Positions 45,634 through 53,354 of a stretch of DNA of 64,000 nucleotides are shown here, piece by piece. The position numbers and the translations under genes are program-made. This DNA is from VRUE01 sp963788975 (lineage in GTDB: Bacteria > Actinomycetota > Thermoleophilia > Solirubrobacterales > 70-9). Location: NCBI GenBank assembly GCA_963788975.1, contig CAWBIJ010000004.1, positions 310,001 through 374,000 of the forward strand. The letters run 5' to 3'. Below the pieces are notes generated by a model, which was not told the origin of the DNA, searched no databases, and saw only the letters and a program-made list of their open reading frames with translations. How positions within the stretch are numbered: position 1 is the first letter of the stretch; every line of letters starts with the position of its first letter.

Positions 45634-45942
45634 TTAGTTACTTAGGTCTGACAGGGCGGAAGCTGTGAAGAAACAGAGTTTTTCTCCGCTTCCGCGGGTT
45701 GGACGAACCTCAACCACCTCTAGGACACCTTGATCGCACAACGTTTTCAGATGGTAAGAGATAGCTGCGTTGGTGACCGTTTCATCTAGGACCTGTTCTA
45801 GCTGGACAGCCGATATCGGCTGTCCAATCCTTGCGATTGCTTCGAGAACGATCAGTTTGGTTGGGCTGATCGCATGAGCCGTGAGCACACTCCAATCAGG
45901 GCGGTTGCTCTGGCTGTGATTACTGGTCACGTTAGAGGACAT
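45634..45942 (-). CDS. ArsR-like winged-helix regulator
   Basis: 102 residues. The winged helix LIVLEAIARIGQPISAVQLEQVLDETVTNAAISYHLKTLCDQGVLEVVEVRPTRGSGEKLCFF fits the ArsR fold; there is no metal-binding cysteine pair. Ends 26 bp before the Rhs start, same strand, so it is probably the first gene of the regulator-Rhs-HEAT operon and controls it. A GCCCCC hairpin lies 19 bases before its ATG. Confidence 0.75.
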   Translation of the reverse strand: MSSNVTSNHSQSNRPDWSVLTAHAISPTKLIVLEAIARIGQPISAVQLEQVLDETVTNAAISYHLKTLCDQGVLEVVEVRPTRGSGEKLCFFTASALSDLSN

Positions 45943-45961
45943 AGATCATTGAATTGACAGT

Positions 45962-46007
45962 GCCCCCAGTGCGGTGGTGCTGACGGTTATCCGCCCGCAC
46001 CGGGGGC
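45962..46007 (-). promoter_or_regulatory. 5' hairpin before the ArsR-like gene
   Basis: GCCCCC pairs with GGGGGC, and inward GTGCGG pairs with CCGCAC, with an 18-base open top. It ends 19 bases before the ATG at 45942. It resembles the smaller GCCCCC hairpins at 7345-7373 and 53299-53327, though larger. Confidence 0.45.
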
Positions 46008-46131
46008 TTGAGAACAGAGCCGCTGGCCTACTTTGGGTCTAGGTCCAAACGGTTATCTGATCTTGAGTGCTGGAAGCTTTCACACCAAAGTGACGCTGTC
46101 AATAGTTACTTTTTAAGTGCGTATTTTGTGA

Positions 46132-46779
46132 CTAGTCACTTTCCTCTGGCAGAGAGTACCCAGCCCGCGGTCGGCCGGGCCGGCTCCTCTCGAAGGCATT
46201 GAATGTGTAAACGGTGGTGACGCCAACCTCTCCTGATTCACTCAAACGATGAGCCGCACGGGCCTTTATGTCTACGACCCGCTCTAAAGTCGCCGTGATC
46301 TCTTCTTTGAGTTCTCGCTGGCCCTGGGAGTCGAGGTTCGCGCAGTCCCAACCAATCCATGTGTTCTCGTTGCCCTCCATCTTTTCGGCCCGAAACGAGG
46401 CGAGCGTCTCCGCCATCATCGCCTGGATGGTGAGTGCCAGGATTTCGCGCCGCGCCTCAAGAGGCAAAGCACCGTATGTCTCATCATCGATGTAGGGAAG
46501 CTCAACGGCGCGGTAGAAGTGCTCGGTTGTGTTCCTGACTTTCTCGGTGCCAGCCTCTTCGATGCAGCCGCACTCATATAGCTCGCGAATGTGCCCACTG
46601 ACACGTTTGAGATCCAGGCCCATGATCTCGGCTACTTCGCTGACGCTATGTCTGCCCTCCGCGAGGATCGCTAGCGCGTCGACCCGGATCCAGTTTCCGA
46701 GCGCATAGGAGAGAGCGCCGTCGATCCCTCGTTTGTGGTCTGAGGCTCGCTTCCTCCCTGTCGCTAGGCCCTCCAACAC
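46132..46779 (-). CDS. Winged-helix transcriptional regulator
   Basis: 215 residues. The helix-turn-helix reads IRVDALAILAEGRHSVSEVAEIMGLDLKRVSGHIRELYECGCIEEAGTEKVRNTTEHFYRAVELPYIDDETY, an ArsR/GntR-like winged helix with a ligand-type C-terminal helical domain (ALTIQAMMAETLASFRAE). Common in this bacterial group. Its stop lies in a perfect 12-bp palindrome (46128-46139), and an inverted repeat sits 84 bp upstream of its start. It is divergent from the 19-codon ORF at 46950. Confidence 0.75.
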   Translation of the reverse strand: MLEGLATGRKRASDHKRGIDGALSYALGNWIRVDALAILAEGRHSVSEVAEIMGLDLKRVSGHIRELYECGCIEEAGTEKVRNTTEHFYRAVELPYIDDETYGALPLEARREILALTIQAMMAETLASFRAEKMEGNENTWIGWDCANLDSQGQRELKEEITATLERVVDIKARAAHRLSESGEVGVTTVYTFNAFERSRPGRPRAGYSLPEESD

Positions 46780-46862
46780 ATCTCCTTCGATCTAGTTCTT
46801 TAGGTCCGCTAAGAAGCGCCGGAGCATAGGGATTCGCGAGGCGTCACGCCTGCCCCGCTCGC

Positions 46863-46888
46863 AGAAATCTAACTAGTCATAGATTTCT
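46863..46888 (+). promoter_or_regulatory. Operator-like inverted repeat between regulator and small ORF
   Basis: AGAAATCT (46863-46870) and AGATTTCT (46881-46888) are perfect inverses around AACTAGTCAT. The inner ACTAGTCA also occurs in the palindrome at the regulator's 3' end (46131-46138). The position, between divergent genes, suggests an autoregulatory site. Confidence 0.5.
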
Positions 46889-46949
46889 TACCATGGCTGA
46901 CTCCGCCCCGGCACAAGGCCGGGAGCTGACAGCGGAGGAGGTGAGCAAG

Positions 46950-47009
46950 GTGAAGATCACGCCTGTCTCAACAGTCGTGCCTTTGTTGCTGCCGATCAAG
47001 CATCGGTAG
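46950..47009 (+). CDS. Candidate 19-residue peptide with near-perfect Shine-Dalgarno
   Basis: AGGAGGTGA (46936-46944) pairs almost fully with the 16S tail and lies 8 bases before GTG 46950. The frame reads MKITPVSTVVPLLLPIKHR-stop. The same frame is open from ATG 46893 (38 residues), but that start lacks a ribosome site. It is hydrophobic and lies beside a SAM methyltransferase and an E1-like enzyme with an RRE-like domain, so it could be a precursor peptide. Alternatively it is the start of a small membrane protein broken by a frameshift, because another frame after it reads WPVLTLIATVGIGQLAYALRAM. Confidence 0.3.
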   Translation: MKITPVSTVVPLLLPIKHR

Positions 47010-47066
47010 CTGATCTGGATGGCCGGTCCTGACCCTCATCGCGACGGTCGGGATCGGCCAGCTTGC

Positions 47067-47840
47067 CTATGCCTTGCGAGCGATGTAGATCGCCTTGGTG
47101 TGGATCTCTTCGTCTAGAGGCTGCTTAGGCACGCCGCCATAGCCGTGGCCGAAGACCCCAAGGCACTCGAAGCCGGCGCCCTCCAGGGCAGCGAGAACGT
47201 CCGCTTCTGGAAAGTGGCGCTGACGATGGAGCTGCGCACTCGCGTCTTTCCCATTGCCCTGAATCTCGAAGGCTGCCTCGCAGGTCGATCCTGCTTCTGC
47301 GTCAGGGGCAGCTCGGCCAGTCCAGATCAAGCGCGCGCCGTCGCGGTCAACAACGTGCCGATCGACGAAGAACGTTCGGTATAGGAAGAGGGCGTTCAAG
47401 TCGAACATCAAGAGCCCGGAGGAGGACAGGTTGTCCCGCATCCCTAAGAGGGCCGCTACCAGCTCGCCGTTGCTCAGCAGATAGTTCATTGCGTCGGTCG
47501 ACCAGACGAGATCGAAGACGCCGAAGCTAGGCAGCTCGCACATGGCGGCGATCTCCAACCGTGCGGCTCCGCTCGCCTTCTCTCTCGCCCGCTCCAGCAT
47601 TGCCGGCGAGATATCGCAGCCGGTTACTTCCCAGCCGCGAGCAAGCATCGGCATGAAGCTCTTGCCGGTGCCACAGCCCACATCGAGCAAGCGGTTGCCG
47701 GAAAGGCCACAGCGCTCTAGATGAGGCAGCAGATCGCTCAGCCACCCCTCAAAATCATCGTCCGCTGTGAAGTCGTCATAGACCGGGGCCATCGCGTCGT
47801 AGGCGACCTCGGCATGTCTGCCCTGCGTTCCAAGTGCCAT
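47067..47840 (-). CDS. SAM-dependent methyltransferase (class I)
   Basis: 257 residues from ATG 47840. Motif I is LLDVGCGTGKSFMPMLARG, followed by VTGCDISPAMLERAREKA and the post-motif VWSTDAMNYLL. Small-molecule or peptide methyltransferase type. It starts 10 bp after the stop of the E1-like gene, same strand, so the two form an operon and probably work on the same substrate. Nothing identifies the acceptor. Confidence 0.82.
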   Translation of the reverse strand: MALGTQGRHAEVAYDAMAPVYDDFTADDDFEGWLSDLLPHLERCGLSGNRLLDVGCGTGKSFMPMLARGWEVTGCDISPAMLERAREKASGAARLEIAAMCELPSFGVFDLVWSTDAMNYLLSNGELVAALLGMRDNLSSSGLLMFDLNALFLYRTFFVDRHVVDRDGARLIWTGRAAPDAEAGSTCEAAFEIQGNGKDASAQLHRQRHFPEADVLAALEGAGFECLGVFGHGYGGVPKQPLDEEIHTKAIYIARKA

Positions 47841-47850
47841 TGAAAGTCTG

Positions 47851-48957
47851 CTACTCCGAGGCGGTCCCTTGCAACTCGCCGACGGAGGCAGGCTGCATGT
47901 GCCCACAGACAGGGCACTCGTCCTCGGGAACGACAGATTCGACTTGCACGGCCATTGTCCGCAGGTCGTAGCTGTGGCTAGTCCCCAGGGTCGCCGGCTC
48001 GGCGAGACCGGAGAGGTAGTGCATGATGTCGAGCGCAATCAGGTTGCCGATCAAGCCGCAGCCGGGACCTAGCGTCCCGGCCGGAGACTCCGAGGCGCGG
48101 TTCTGCTCGATCACCAGGTCGAACAGCGGATAGGAGCGCCGACATGTGATCTCCTGGCAGGCGTAGCAGCCCGTTCGCCCCGGGACGTAGAAGGGGCCAA
48201 CTCGAGCGAAGGGCGGGAAGTGGCTCATCGCGACGTAGGGGATGCCGGCGGCGAAGCAGGCTGAGTTGACCCAGTGCTCGATCTCGTGGGCGGGCCAGTC
48301 GACGGCGTCGATCACGACGTCGTAGCCCTCGATCGTCGCGGCGACCTCGGCTTCGCTGCTGAGGCGCTTGTCCATCGCCTCGATGCGCATCCGCGAGTTG
48401 AAGGAGCCGAGTCGCTCGGCCGCCGCCTCTACCTTTGGCCGACCTATATCGGCTTCGCTGTAGAGGACTTGGCGGTTGAGGTTGGTCAGGTCGACCCGGT
48501 CGAAGTCGACCAGCAGCATCTCGCCGATCCCGATGCAGGCGAGCGAGAGTGCAGACCAGCCGCCGAGGCCGCCGACTCCGAGGACGGCGATCCGAGCGCC
48601 TTCGAGCTTGGCCTGACACTGCGATGGCGTCGGTCCCTCGGTGACGTCGCTGAAGTAGCGCAGCTGGCGGTCGAAGCGCGCCATCGTCTCCTTGGGCACC
48701 AGATCGTCGTCGGCGCCGTCCTCGAGCACGCACAGCTCGTCCAGTTGCGCCAACAGGTCTCTGACCTCTGAGTGGCCGAACTCCTCCTCAAGCTCCTCGC
48801 GGGTACGCCGACCGTCAAGGGAGGCGAGCAACCGGCGATCCTGCTCGCTCGGTCCCTCGATGCGGATGTCTTTCCCGTCGGCCGCTCGCAGGAGGTAGAG
48901 GTCGCCATCGGGCGTCTCGACTCGCGAAGTCGTCTGCTTCAAGCGCGGACGCTTCAT
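47851..48957 (-). CDS. E1-like ThiF/MccB-family adenylyltransferase with RRE-like N-terminus
   Basis: 368 residues. About 1-85 (RVETPDGDLYLLRAADGKDIRIEGPSEQDRRLLASLDGRRTREELEEEFG...LLAQLDELCVLED) has the PqqD/RRE pattern used by peptide-modifying enzymes to hold a precursor. About 110-368 is an E1 domain: ATP loop GVGGLGGWSALSLACIG, DLTNLNRQVLY, and zinc cysteines GCYACQ and CPVCG. Such fusions adenylate the C-terminus or a side chain of a peptide. It is upstream of and coupled to the methyltransferase. Sulfur-carrier activation is less likely because no MoaD/ThiS protein lies on the island. Confidence 0.8.
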   Translation of the reverse strand: MKRPRLKQTTSRVETPDGDLYLLRAADGKDIRIEGPSEQDRRLLASLDGRRTREELEEEFGHSEVRDLLAQLDELCVLEDGADDDLVPKETMARFDRQLRYFSDVTEGPTPSQCQAKLEGARIAVLGVGGLGGWSALSLACIGIGEMLLVDFDRVDLTNLNRQVLYSEADIGRPKVEAAAERLGSFNSRMRIEAMDKRLSSEAEVAATIEGYDVVIDAVDWPAHEIEHWVNSACFAAGIPYVAMSHFPPFARVGPFYVPGRTGCYACQEITCRRSYPLFDLVIEQNRASESPAGTLGPGCGLIGNLIALDIMHYLSGLAEPATLGTSHSYDLRTMAVQVESVVPEDECPVCGHMQPASVGELQGTASE

Positions 48958-49029
48958 CCGCAGCTACCCGCCATAGCTCCAATACTTTAGAGATATTTAT
49001 CAATAAGGAAAGGCTTGCCTTAGTGCACG

Positions 49030-52000
49030 CTAGCGACCGATCCCCAGGTCCAAACCGAGATCGCGCTCTCTCGCCGCGTACTGCCCAAGGCCAAGCGTGC
49101 GCTGAGTCTCCAGCAGCCGCCGCCGCGCCGCCTCCTGGCGCGCTTGCTCGGCTCCCTGCTTCGCCTCCGCACCGAACGCGCGGCTCGGGTCCTTGACCCC
49201 GTTCTCCTGGCGGTAGCGCTCGATCTGCGAGACACCGCGATCCCATGCCTGGCGCTTCATCGGATCGCTCGGCCTCTCACCCAGCTCGGCCTTCACGTAG
49301 GCGGGTGGGGAGATCCGCGCCGCGATCATCGCCAGCTCGCGGCGCTGCGTGAGAACCTGATCGGCGACCGCCAGCTCCCGGCGCGCGGCCTGTCCGGGTT
49401 CGGGCAGCTCGCGAATCTCGGCGTCGCGACGCGCGAGCGCATCGCGCCAGTTCCTCTCTAGGGGGTCGATACGTGCCAGCTCGTCGCGGCGCTGGCAACG
49501 CGGTAGCGCCAGCGCCGCCTCGCGCTCGACCTCGAAGCGGTCGAGCCGTTCGTGCGCTTCCTTGATCCGCTTCTGCACCATGCGGCGCTGGCTTTCCACG
49601 TTGGCCTCTCGTCCTGCCGCCACCAGTAGCTCACTGCGCCTTGTGACCAGCTCCTCGGTCGACAGGCCCGAGAACTTCGAGCGCAGCGCCTCATCGTGAG
49701 CGGCGAGCTGTGAGCGGTCGCGCTCGGCCGCTTCGCCGATGTGCGGAATGCCCTCGCGCAGGTAGGAAGACTCCGGCGCGATCTCCTCGCGGTGTGTCTG
49801 AATCTCCGGCGTGGCGTAGATGTACGTCTCCTCGCGGGTGCGCGAGGCTGCGACGTATAGCTCCTGCTTGTCCATCGAGGGATCGGCGGCGACGAAGGCG
49901 CGATCCACGCTCGTGCCCTGCGCCGAGTAGGTGGTGACGGCGTAGGCGTGTTCGAGCGCCGGGGCGTCTGAGTGGCGGTTGGTCTGCGCGAGGTAGTCGG
50001 CGCCGACCTCGACCCGCTTCGCCTGGTCGATGCCTTCGAGGGTCATGCGGCACTCGGCGGCGTCGACCTCGGCGATCCGCCAGCGCTCGCGGTTGAAGAT
50101 TTCCGCTCCTTGATCGTTGACGCGGGTGATGACGAGATCGCCGGCGGCGAAGCTCGCCTCCCCCACCTCGATCTCCCGCGCTCCGAGCTGCCCGGCCTGG
50201 CGGCGAACCTCGCGGGCGATCTCGTTCAGCTTTCCGACCTCGGCGTTCTGCTTGGCGACCATCACGGCGTCCTCGCCGCGCTCGAAGGACTCGTGCCAGT
50301 CGCGGACCATCGCCTCGCGGCGCTCCTCGGCGTTCGGGGCGACCGTGATTCTCTCCTGAGATCGATAGAGACTCAACGCCTCGCGGCCCTCGCCCTCCCT
50401 GATCCGCTTCGCCGCCTCGCGGTCGAGCTCGTGGCGGTGGCGGATCACCTCGTCCAGGTGGATCGGGTCGGTGCGCTCGGCAAGAGCGCGGAACAAGCCA
50501 CCCGCCTCGATCTCGCCAAGCTGCTCGGGATCTCCGACCAGGACCAGCTTCGCTTCGGCTCGCTCGGCATGGGAGACGAGCCGCGCCAGGGTGGCCGAGT
50601 CCACCATGCCGGCCTCATCCACGAGCAGGACCGAGCCGTGCGGCAGGCCCTCTTTGCCTTCATGCTCGGCACGGTCGAGCGCCAAGAGCAGGCTGGCGAT
50701 GCTCGACGCCGGCAGACCCTCGGCTCGCATCACGTTCGCCGCCCGCCAGGTAGGCGCTGCGGCCCGTAGCTCCATCCCGGCCTGCGCCCAACCCTCGGCT
50801 GCGGCGACGATGGCGAAGGTCTTGCCGCTGCCTGCCTCGCCGATCACCACGGCGACTCCCTCGGGACTCGCGAGGAGGCGGCGGACCATCTCGCGCTGGT
50901 CGTCCTTCAAGGTCGGGCGGGCGTGAATGACACGGGCCGCCGCCAGCTCGCCCGCAGGCGTCGGTCCCTGCGCCCGCATCCTCTCGACCGCCGCCAGCGC
51001 CTCGCGCTCAAGCTCCCAGATGCGCCGGGTGGTGAAGCGGGGGCCTTTGGCGACCTCGGCGATCTGGATCACCGACTCGGAAGCCAGGAAGGCATCAGCC
51101 AACCGCTCGACCTCGGCCCCCGGCGCACCGGATGGAAGCGAGTCGGCAACCGCCTGGATCGCGTCTCGCCTGTCGAAGTGGGATGCCGCCGCCGTGACCG
51201 CACGGTCTACCTGCGAGGTAGAGACCGTGCGGCTCACGGCGGCGCTCGGGCTCAGCACCGCCTCGGGGTCGAAGGTGCGCTCGATCGTCTCACGGTCAAG
51301 GCCGATCTCGTCCGCCCGCGCGCGCCATCGCTCAAGCAGCTCTCCCCGGCTGATCTCTGACTCCTTCGGCTGGCGCGTGGCGAGCGCGGCGACCTGCATC
51401 GAGCGCGCCGAGGCATCGGCGCCCGCCGCCTCGAGGATTTCCGCGCGGCGGGTGGAGAAGGCGCGCAGATGCTCGTCGGCGAAGCCCGCGATCTCGGCGA
51501 TGCCCTTGCGGACGGGCTGCCACTCGACCGCGAGGCGGCGGGTCAGCTCGTGGCGAAGGTGCGCCTCGTAGATGTAGGAGGCGGTCTTGGCGTGGTCGTA
51601 GATCGCCGGGTGGTAGAGGCGGGTCCAGCGCCCGTCCGGTCCCCTGGTCGCGTTGGCGATCAGGACATGGGTGTGGAGCTGCGGGTCGCCGTTGCGCGAG
51701 GAGCGGTGGACGTAGCCGGCCGCCAGGTAGCCGTTGCCTTGAACGAACTCAGAGCCTCCGGCTCCCCTGCGCGTCCAGCAAGCGTTGCGCTGCATGTAGG
51801 CGAGCGCAGCTCCTACCGCTTCGCGGTGGGCGGCTTTGACCTCGACGGCGGCGACAGGCCCGCCGAGGCCCCAGAGCAGCGAGACCGACTTGGGAGCCGA
51901 GAAGGTGAGATCGAAGCCGGGGACCGAGCCCTTGGCCGGGACGCCACGCATCCCGACCAAGGGCTCGCCGTCGACCGGATTGCGCCCGGTCAGCATCGCT

Positions 52001-52170
52001 TCGAGCTGCGCCGCCTCGACCTCGCCGGAGAGGCCCAGGTCCTCGGCGGCGTCGCCGAGCCATTCCCCGGCGACCTCGCCCTCGCCGGAGTAGTAGTCCT
52101 CCGCGCCTTCGGCGACCTTGTCGAGGTAGTAGCGCTCCTGGCCTTTGCCGAGCTTGCCGATGGAAAGCAT
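49030..52170 (-). CDS. MobF-family relaxase-helicase (TraA/TrwC type)
   Basis: 1,046 residues from ATG 52170 (MLSIGKLGKGQERYYLDK); upstream sequence in frame is not TrwC-like. The relaxase domain has the catalytic tyrosines in QERYYLDK and the metal histidines in YVHRSSRNGDPQLHTHVLIAN. A RecD2-like helicase has Walker A GEAGSGKT (about residue 448) and Walker B LLVDEAGMVD. A C-terminal coiled region follows. It nicks at oriT and leads the strand into the recipient. No coupling protein or secretion genes are in the island. Confidence 0.92.
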   Translation of the reverse strand: MLSIGKLGKGQERYYLDKVAEGAEDYYSGEGEVAGEWLGDAAEDLGLSGEVEAAQLEAMLTGRNPVDGEPLVGMRGVPAKGSVPGFDLTFSAPKSVSLLWGLGGPVAAVEVKAAHREAVGAALAYMQRNACWTRRGAGGSEFVQGNGYLAAGYVHRSSRNGDPQLHTHVLIANATRGPDGRWTRLYHPAIYDHAKTASYIYEAHLRHELTRRLAVEWQPVRKGIAEIAGFADEHLRAFSTRRAEILEAAGADASARSMQVAALATRQPKESEISRGELLERWRARADEIGLDRETIERTFDPEAVLSPSAAVSRTVSTSQVDRAVTAAASHFDRRDAIQAVADSLPSGAPGAEVERLADAFLASESVIQIAEVAKGPRFTTRRIWELEREALAAVERMRAQGPTPAGELAAARVIHARPTLKDDQREMVRRLLASPEGVAVVIGEAGSGKTFAIVAAAEGWAQAGMELRAAAPTWRAANVMRAEGLPASSIASLLLALDRAEHEGKEGLPHGSVLLVDEAGMVDSATLARLVSHAERAEAKLVLVGDPEQLGEIEAGGLFRALAERTDPIHLDEVIRHRHELDREAAKRIREGEGREALSLYRSQERITVAPNAEERREAMVRDWHESFERGEDAVMVAKQNAEVGKLNEIAREVRRQAGQLGAREIEVGEASFAAGDLVITRVNDQGAEIFNRERWRIAEVDAAECRMTLEGIDQAKRVEVGADYLAQTNRHSDAPALEHAYAVTTYSAQGTSVDRAFVAADPSMDKQELYVAASRTREETYIYATPEIQTHREEIAPESSYLREGIPHIGEAAERDRSQLAAHDEALRSKFSGLSTEELVTRRSELLVAAGREANVESQRRMVQKRIKEAHERLDRFEVEREAALALPRCQRRDELARIDPLERNWRDALARRDAEIRELPEPGQAARRELAVADQVLTQRRELAMIAARISPPAYVKAELGERPSDPMKRQAWDRGVSQIERYRQENGVKDPSRAFGAEAKQGAEQARQEAARRRLLETQRTLGLGQYAARERDLGLDLGIGR

Positions 52171-52273
52171 CACCCCTGCTGTCCAACGGGAGCGCTGCTT
52201 GCCCCGATCTCTTAACAAAGTGATAGGGCGTGAGGGTGGTTGCTGTTGGCTTTGGTGAGGGGGCCTGGAGCTG

Positions 52274-52303
52274 TTCTCAGGGCTGCCTCGGCTGCCCTGA
52301 GAA
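52274..52303 (+). repeat. Inverted repeat upstream of the relaxase (oriT candidate)
   Basis: TTCTCAGGGC (52274-52283) and GCCCTGAGAA (52294-52303) are perfect inverses with a 10-base spacer. They are in the 180-bp gap between the relaxase start and the divergent membrane gene, the usual oriT position. The nick site cannot be read. Confidence 0.45.
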
Positions 52304-52397
52304 TTAGCTTCTGCCTGATCCTTTAGCTCTTGACTTCTTCTCTGTCTTTGCCTTGACTTGGCTGGTGGCTTCGGGTTCGTTTTCGGCGTTTCGCTTG

Positions 52398-52934
52398 ATG
52401 CTTCCGCTCGCTGCGCTCGGCCTCCTCGCCGGGCCGATCGCGACCGCGCTCGGCGAGGCAGGTGATCGGGGGCAAGTCGAGGTCGGGATCTTCGCGATCC
52501 TCCTGATCCCCGTCGGGTTCCTGCTGCGGCTGGCCGGCAGCCAGGCGCAAGCGGCGGCACTCGGGGTGAAGCAGCGGCCCTGGCTCAACGGGCGGCTGCG
52601 GCGCTGGCAGAAGCTGATCCTGCCCTTCCAGACGGGAGCCGTCCTCTCCACCGGCCTCGGGTGCGTGATGGCCGGCGGCGGCTACCTGCTCGGCGCAGAG
52701 CCCGGTTGGAGCGCGCCGAACTCCGTCGCCTTTGCCACGGTCATCCTGGGACCGCTGCTGGGCGGCTTCGGCCTCGCGCGACTTGTGGCCGGCGTACTGA
52801 TCGTCCAGGTCTCGGGACTCTGGGCAGCACCGAAGTGGGCCTGGCGAGTGGGTGGCCTCATCGTCGTCCTCGGATCGCTTGCCCACGTCGCCTACAGCGC
52901 CCAGAACGTCTCCCAGCTCGTTCCCTGGATGTAG
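52398..52934 (+). CDS. Membrane protein beside the relaxase
   Basis: 178 residues from ATG 52398 (TTG at 52353 would add 15). Four to five hydrophobic segments (MLPLAALGLLAGPIATALG, VGIFAILLIPVGFLLRLAG, LILPFQTGAVLSTGLGCVMAGGGYLL, ATVILGPLLGGFGLARLVAGVLIV, VGGLIVVLGSLAHVAYSA). No family recognised. Divergent from the relaxase and upstream of the excisionase gene; possibly a transfer-related or entry-exclusion protein. Confidence 0.65.
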   Translation: MLPLAALGLLAGPIATALGEAGDRGQVEVGIFAILLIPVGFLLRLAGSQAQAAALGVKQRPWLNGRLRRWQKLILPFQTGAVLSTGLGCVMAGGGYLLGAEPGWSAPNSVAFATVILGPLLGGFGLARLVAGVLIVQVSGLWAAPKWAWRVGGLIVVLGSLAHVAYSAQNVSQLVPWM

Positions 52935-53033
52935 GCCGTCTTCGGTCATGTGCTGAAGGTCGGGGCGTTGACCGGCTTTTTCCGACGTACGCGATGCAAT
53001 GAGCGCTTCTTGCGGACAAGGGGATAGAGCCAT

Positions 53034-53354
53034 ATGACCTTGCCAGTCAAGAGACAAACGCCCTACAAATCTCGCCGTCCTTCACCACCTCGCCTCGGCC
53101 TGACAGTGGAAGAGGCCGCCAAGGCGGTCGGTATGAGCGAGTCGTCGTTCAAGCGGCACGTCCAGCCAGAGCTTCGGGTCGTTCGTCGCGGAAGCTTGCG
53201 GATCATCCCGATACCCGAGATCGAGAGGTGGCTGGAATCCAATGCCACGCTGGCCGGCACGACCCATGCGACATCTAGAATGACGCGGACAAGAAAACGC
53301 CCCCGCACCGTTGGAGCGGCCGGGGGCACGGCCCAAGGAGATGCAACTCCATGA
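53034..53354 (+). CDS. Excisionase-like helix-turn-helix protein
   Basis: 106 residues. The MerR/excisionase-type helix-turn-helix is LTVEEAAKAVGMSESSFKRHVQPELRVVRRGSLRIIPIPEIERWLESNA. Its stop overlaps the integrase start by ATGA. It probably directs excision by bending DNA near the att site. The last 30 residues are basic and overlap a conserved RNA hairpin. Confidence 0.85.
   Translation: MTLPVKRQTPYKSRRPSPPRLGLTVEEAAKAVGMSESSFKRHVQPELRVVRRGSLRIIPIPEIERWLESNATLAGTTHATSRMTRTRKRPRTVGAAGGTAQGDATP
53299..53327 (+). promoter_or_regulatory. Hairpin before the integrase start
   Basis: GCCCCC (53299-53304) pairs with GGGGGC (53322-53327), with a second helix CCG/CGG and a 6-base loop. It ends 23 bases before the integrase ATG, just upstream of AAGGAG. 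The structure, spacing and 24 of 29 bases match the hairpin at 7345-7373 on the other mobile element, including a T-A to C-G compensated pair. Confidence 0.6.

Noticed and set aside
46128..46139. Perfect palindrome GTGACTAGTCAC as a separate operator
   Set aside because: It covers the 3' end of the wHTH gene and has no promoter nearby; only its inner ACTAGTCA matches the operator upstream, so I note it with that gene instead.
48954..48974. Six-codon ORF MAGSCG overlapping the E1 gene start, as an MccA-like precursor
   Set aside because: It lies at the right place for a microcin C-type peptide, but the GGAG before it is only 2 bases from the ATG, it does not end in Asn, and six codons can occur by chance.
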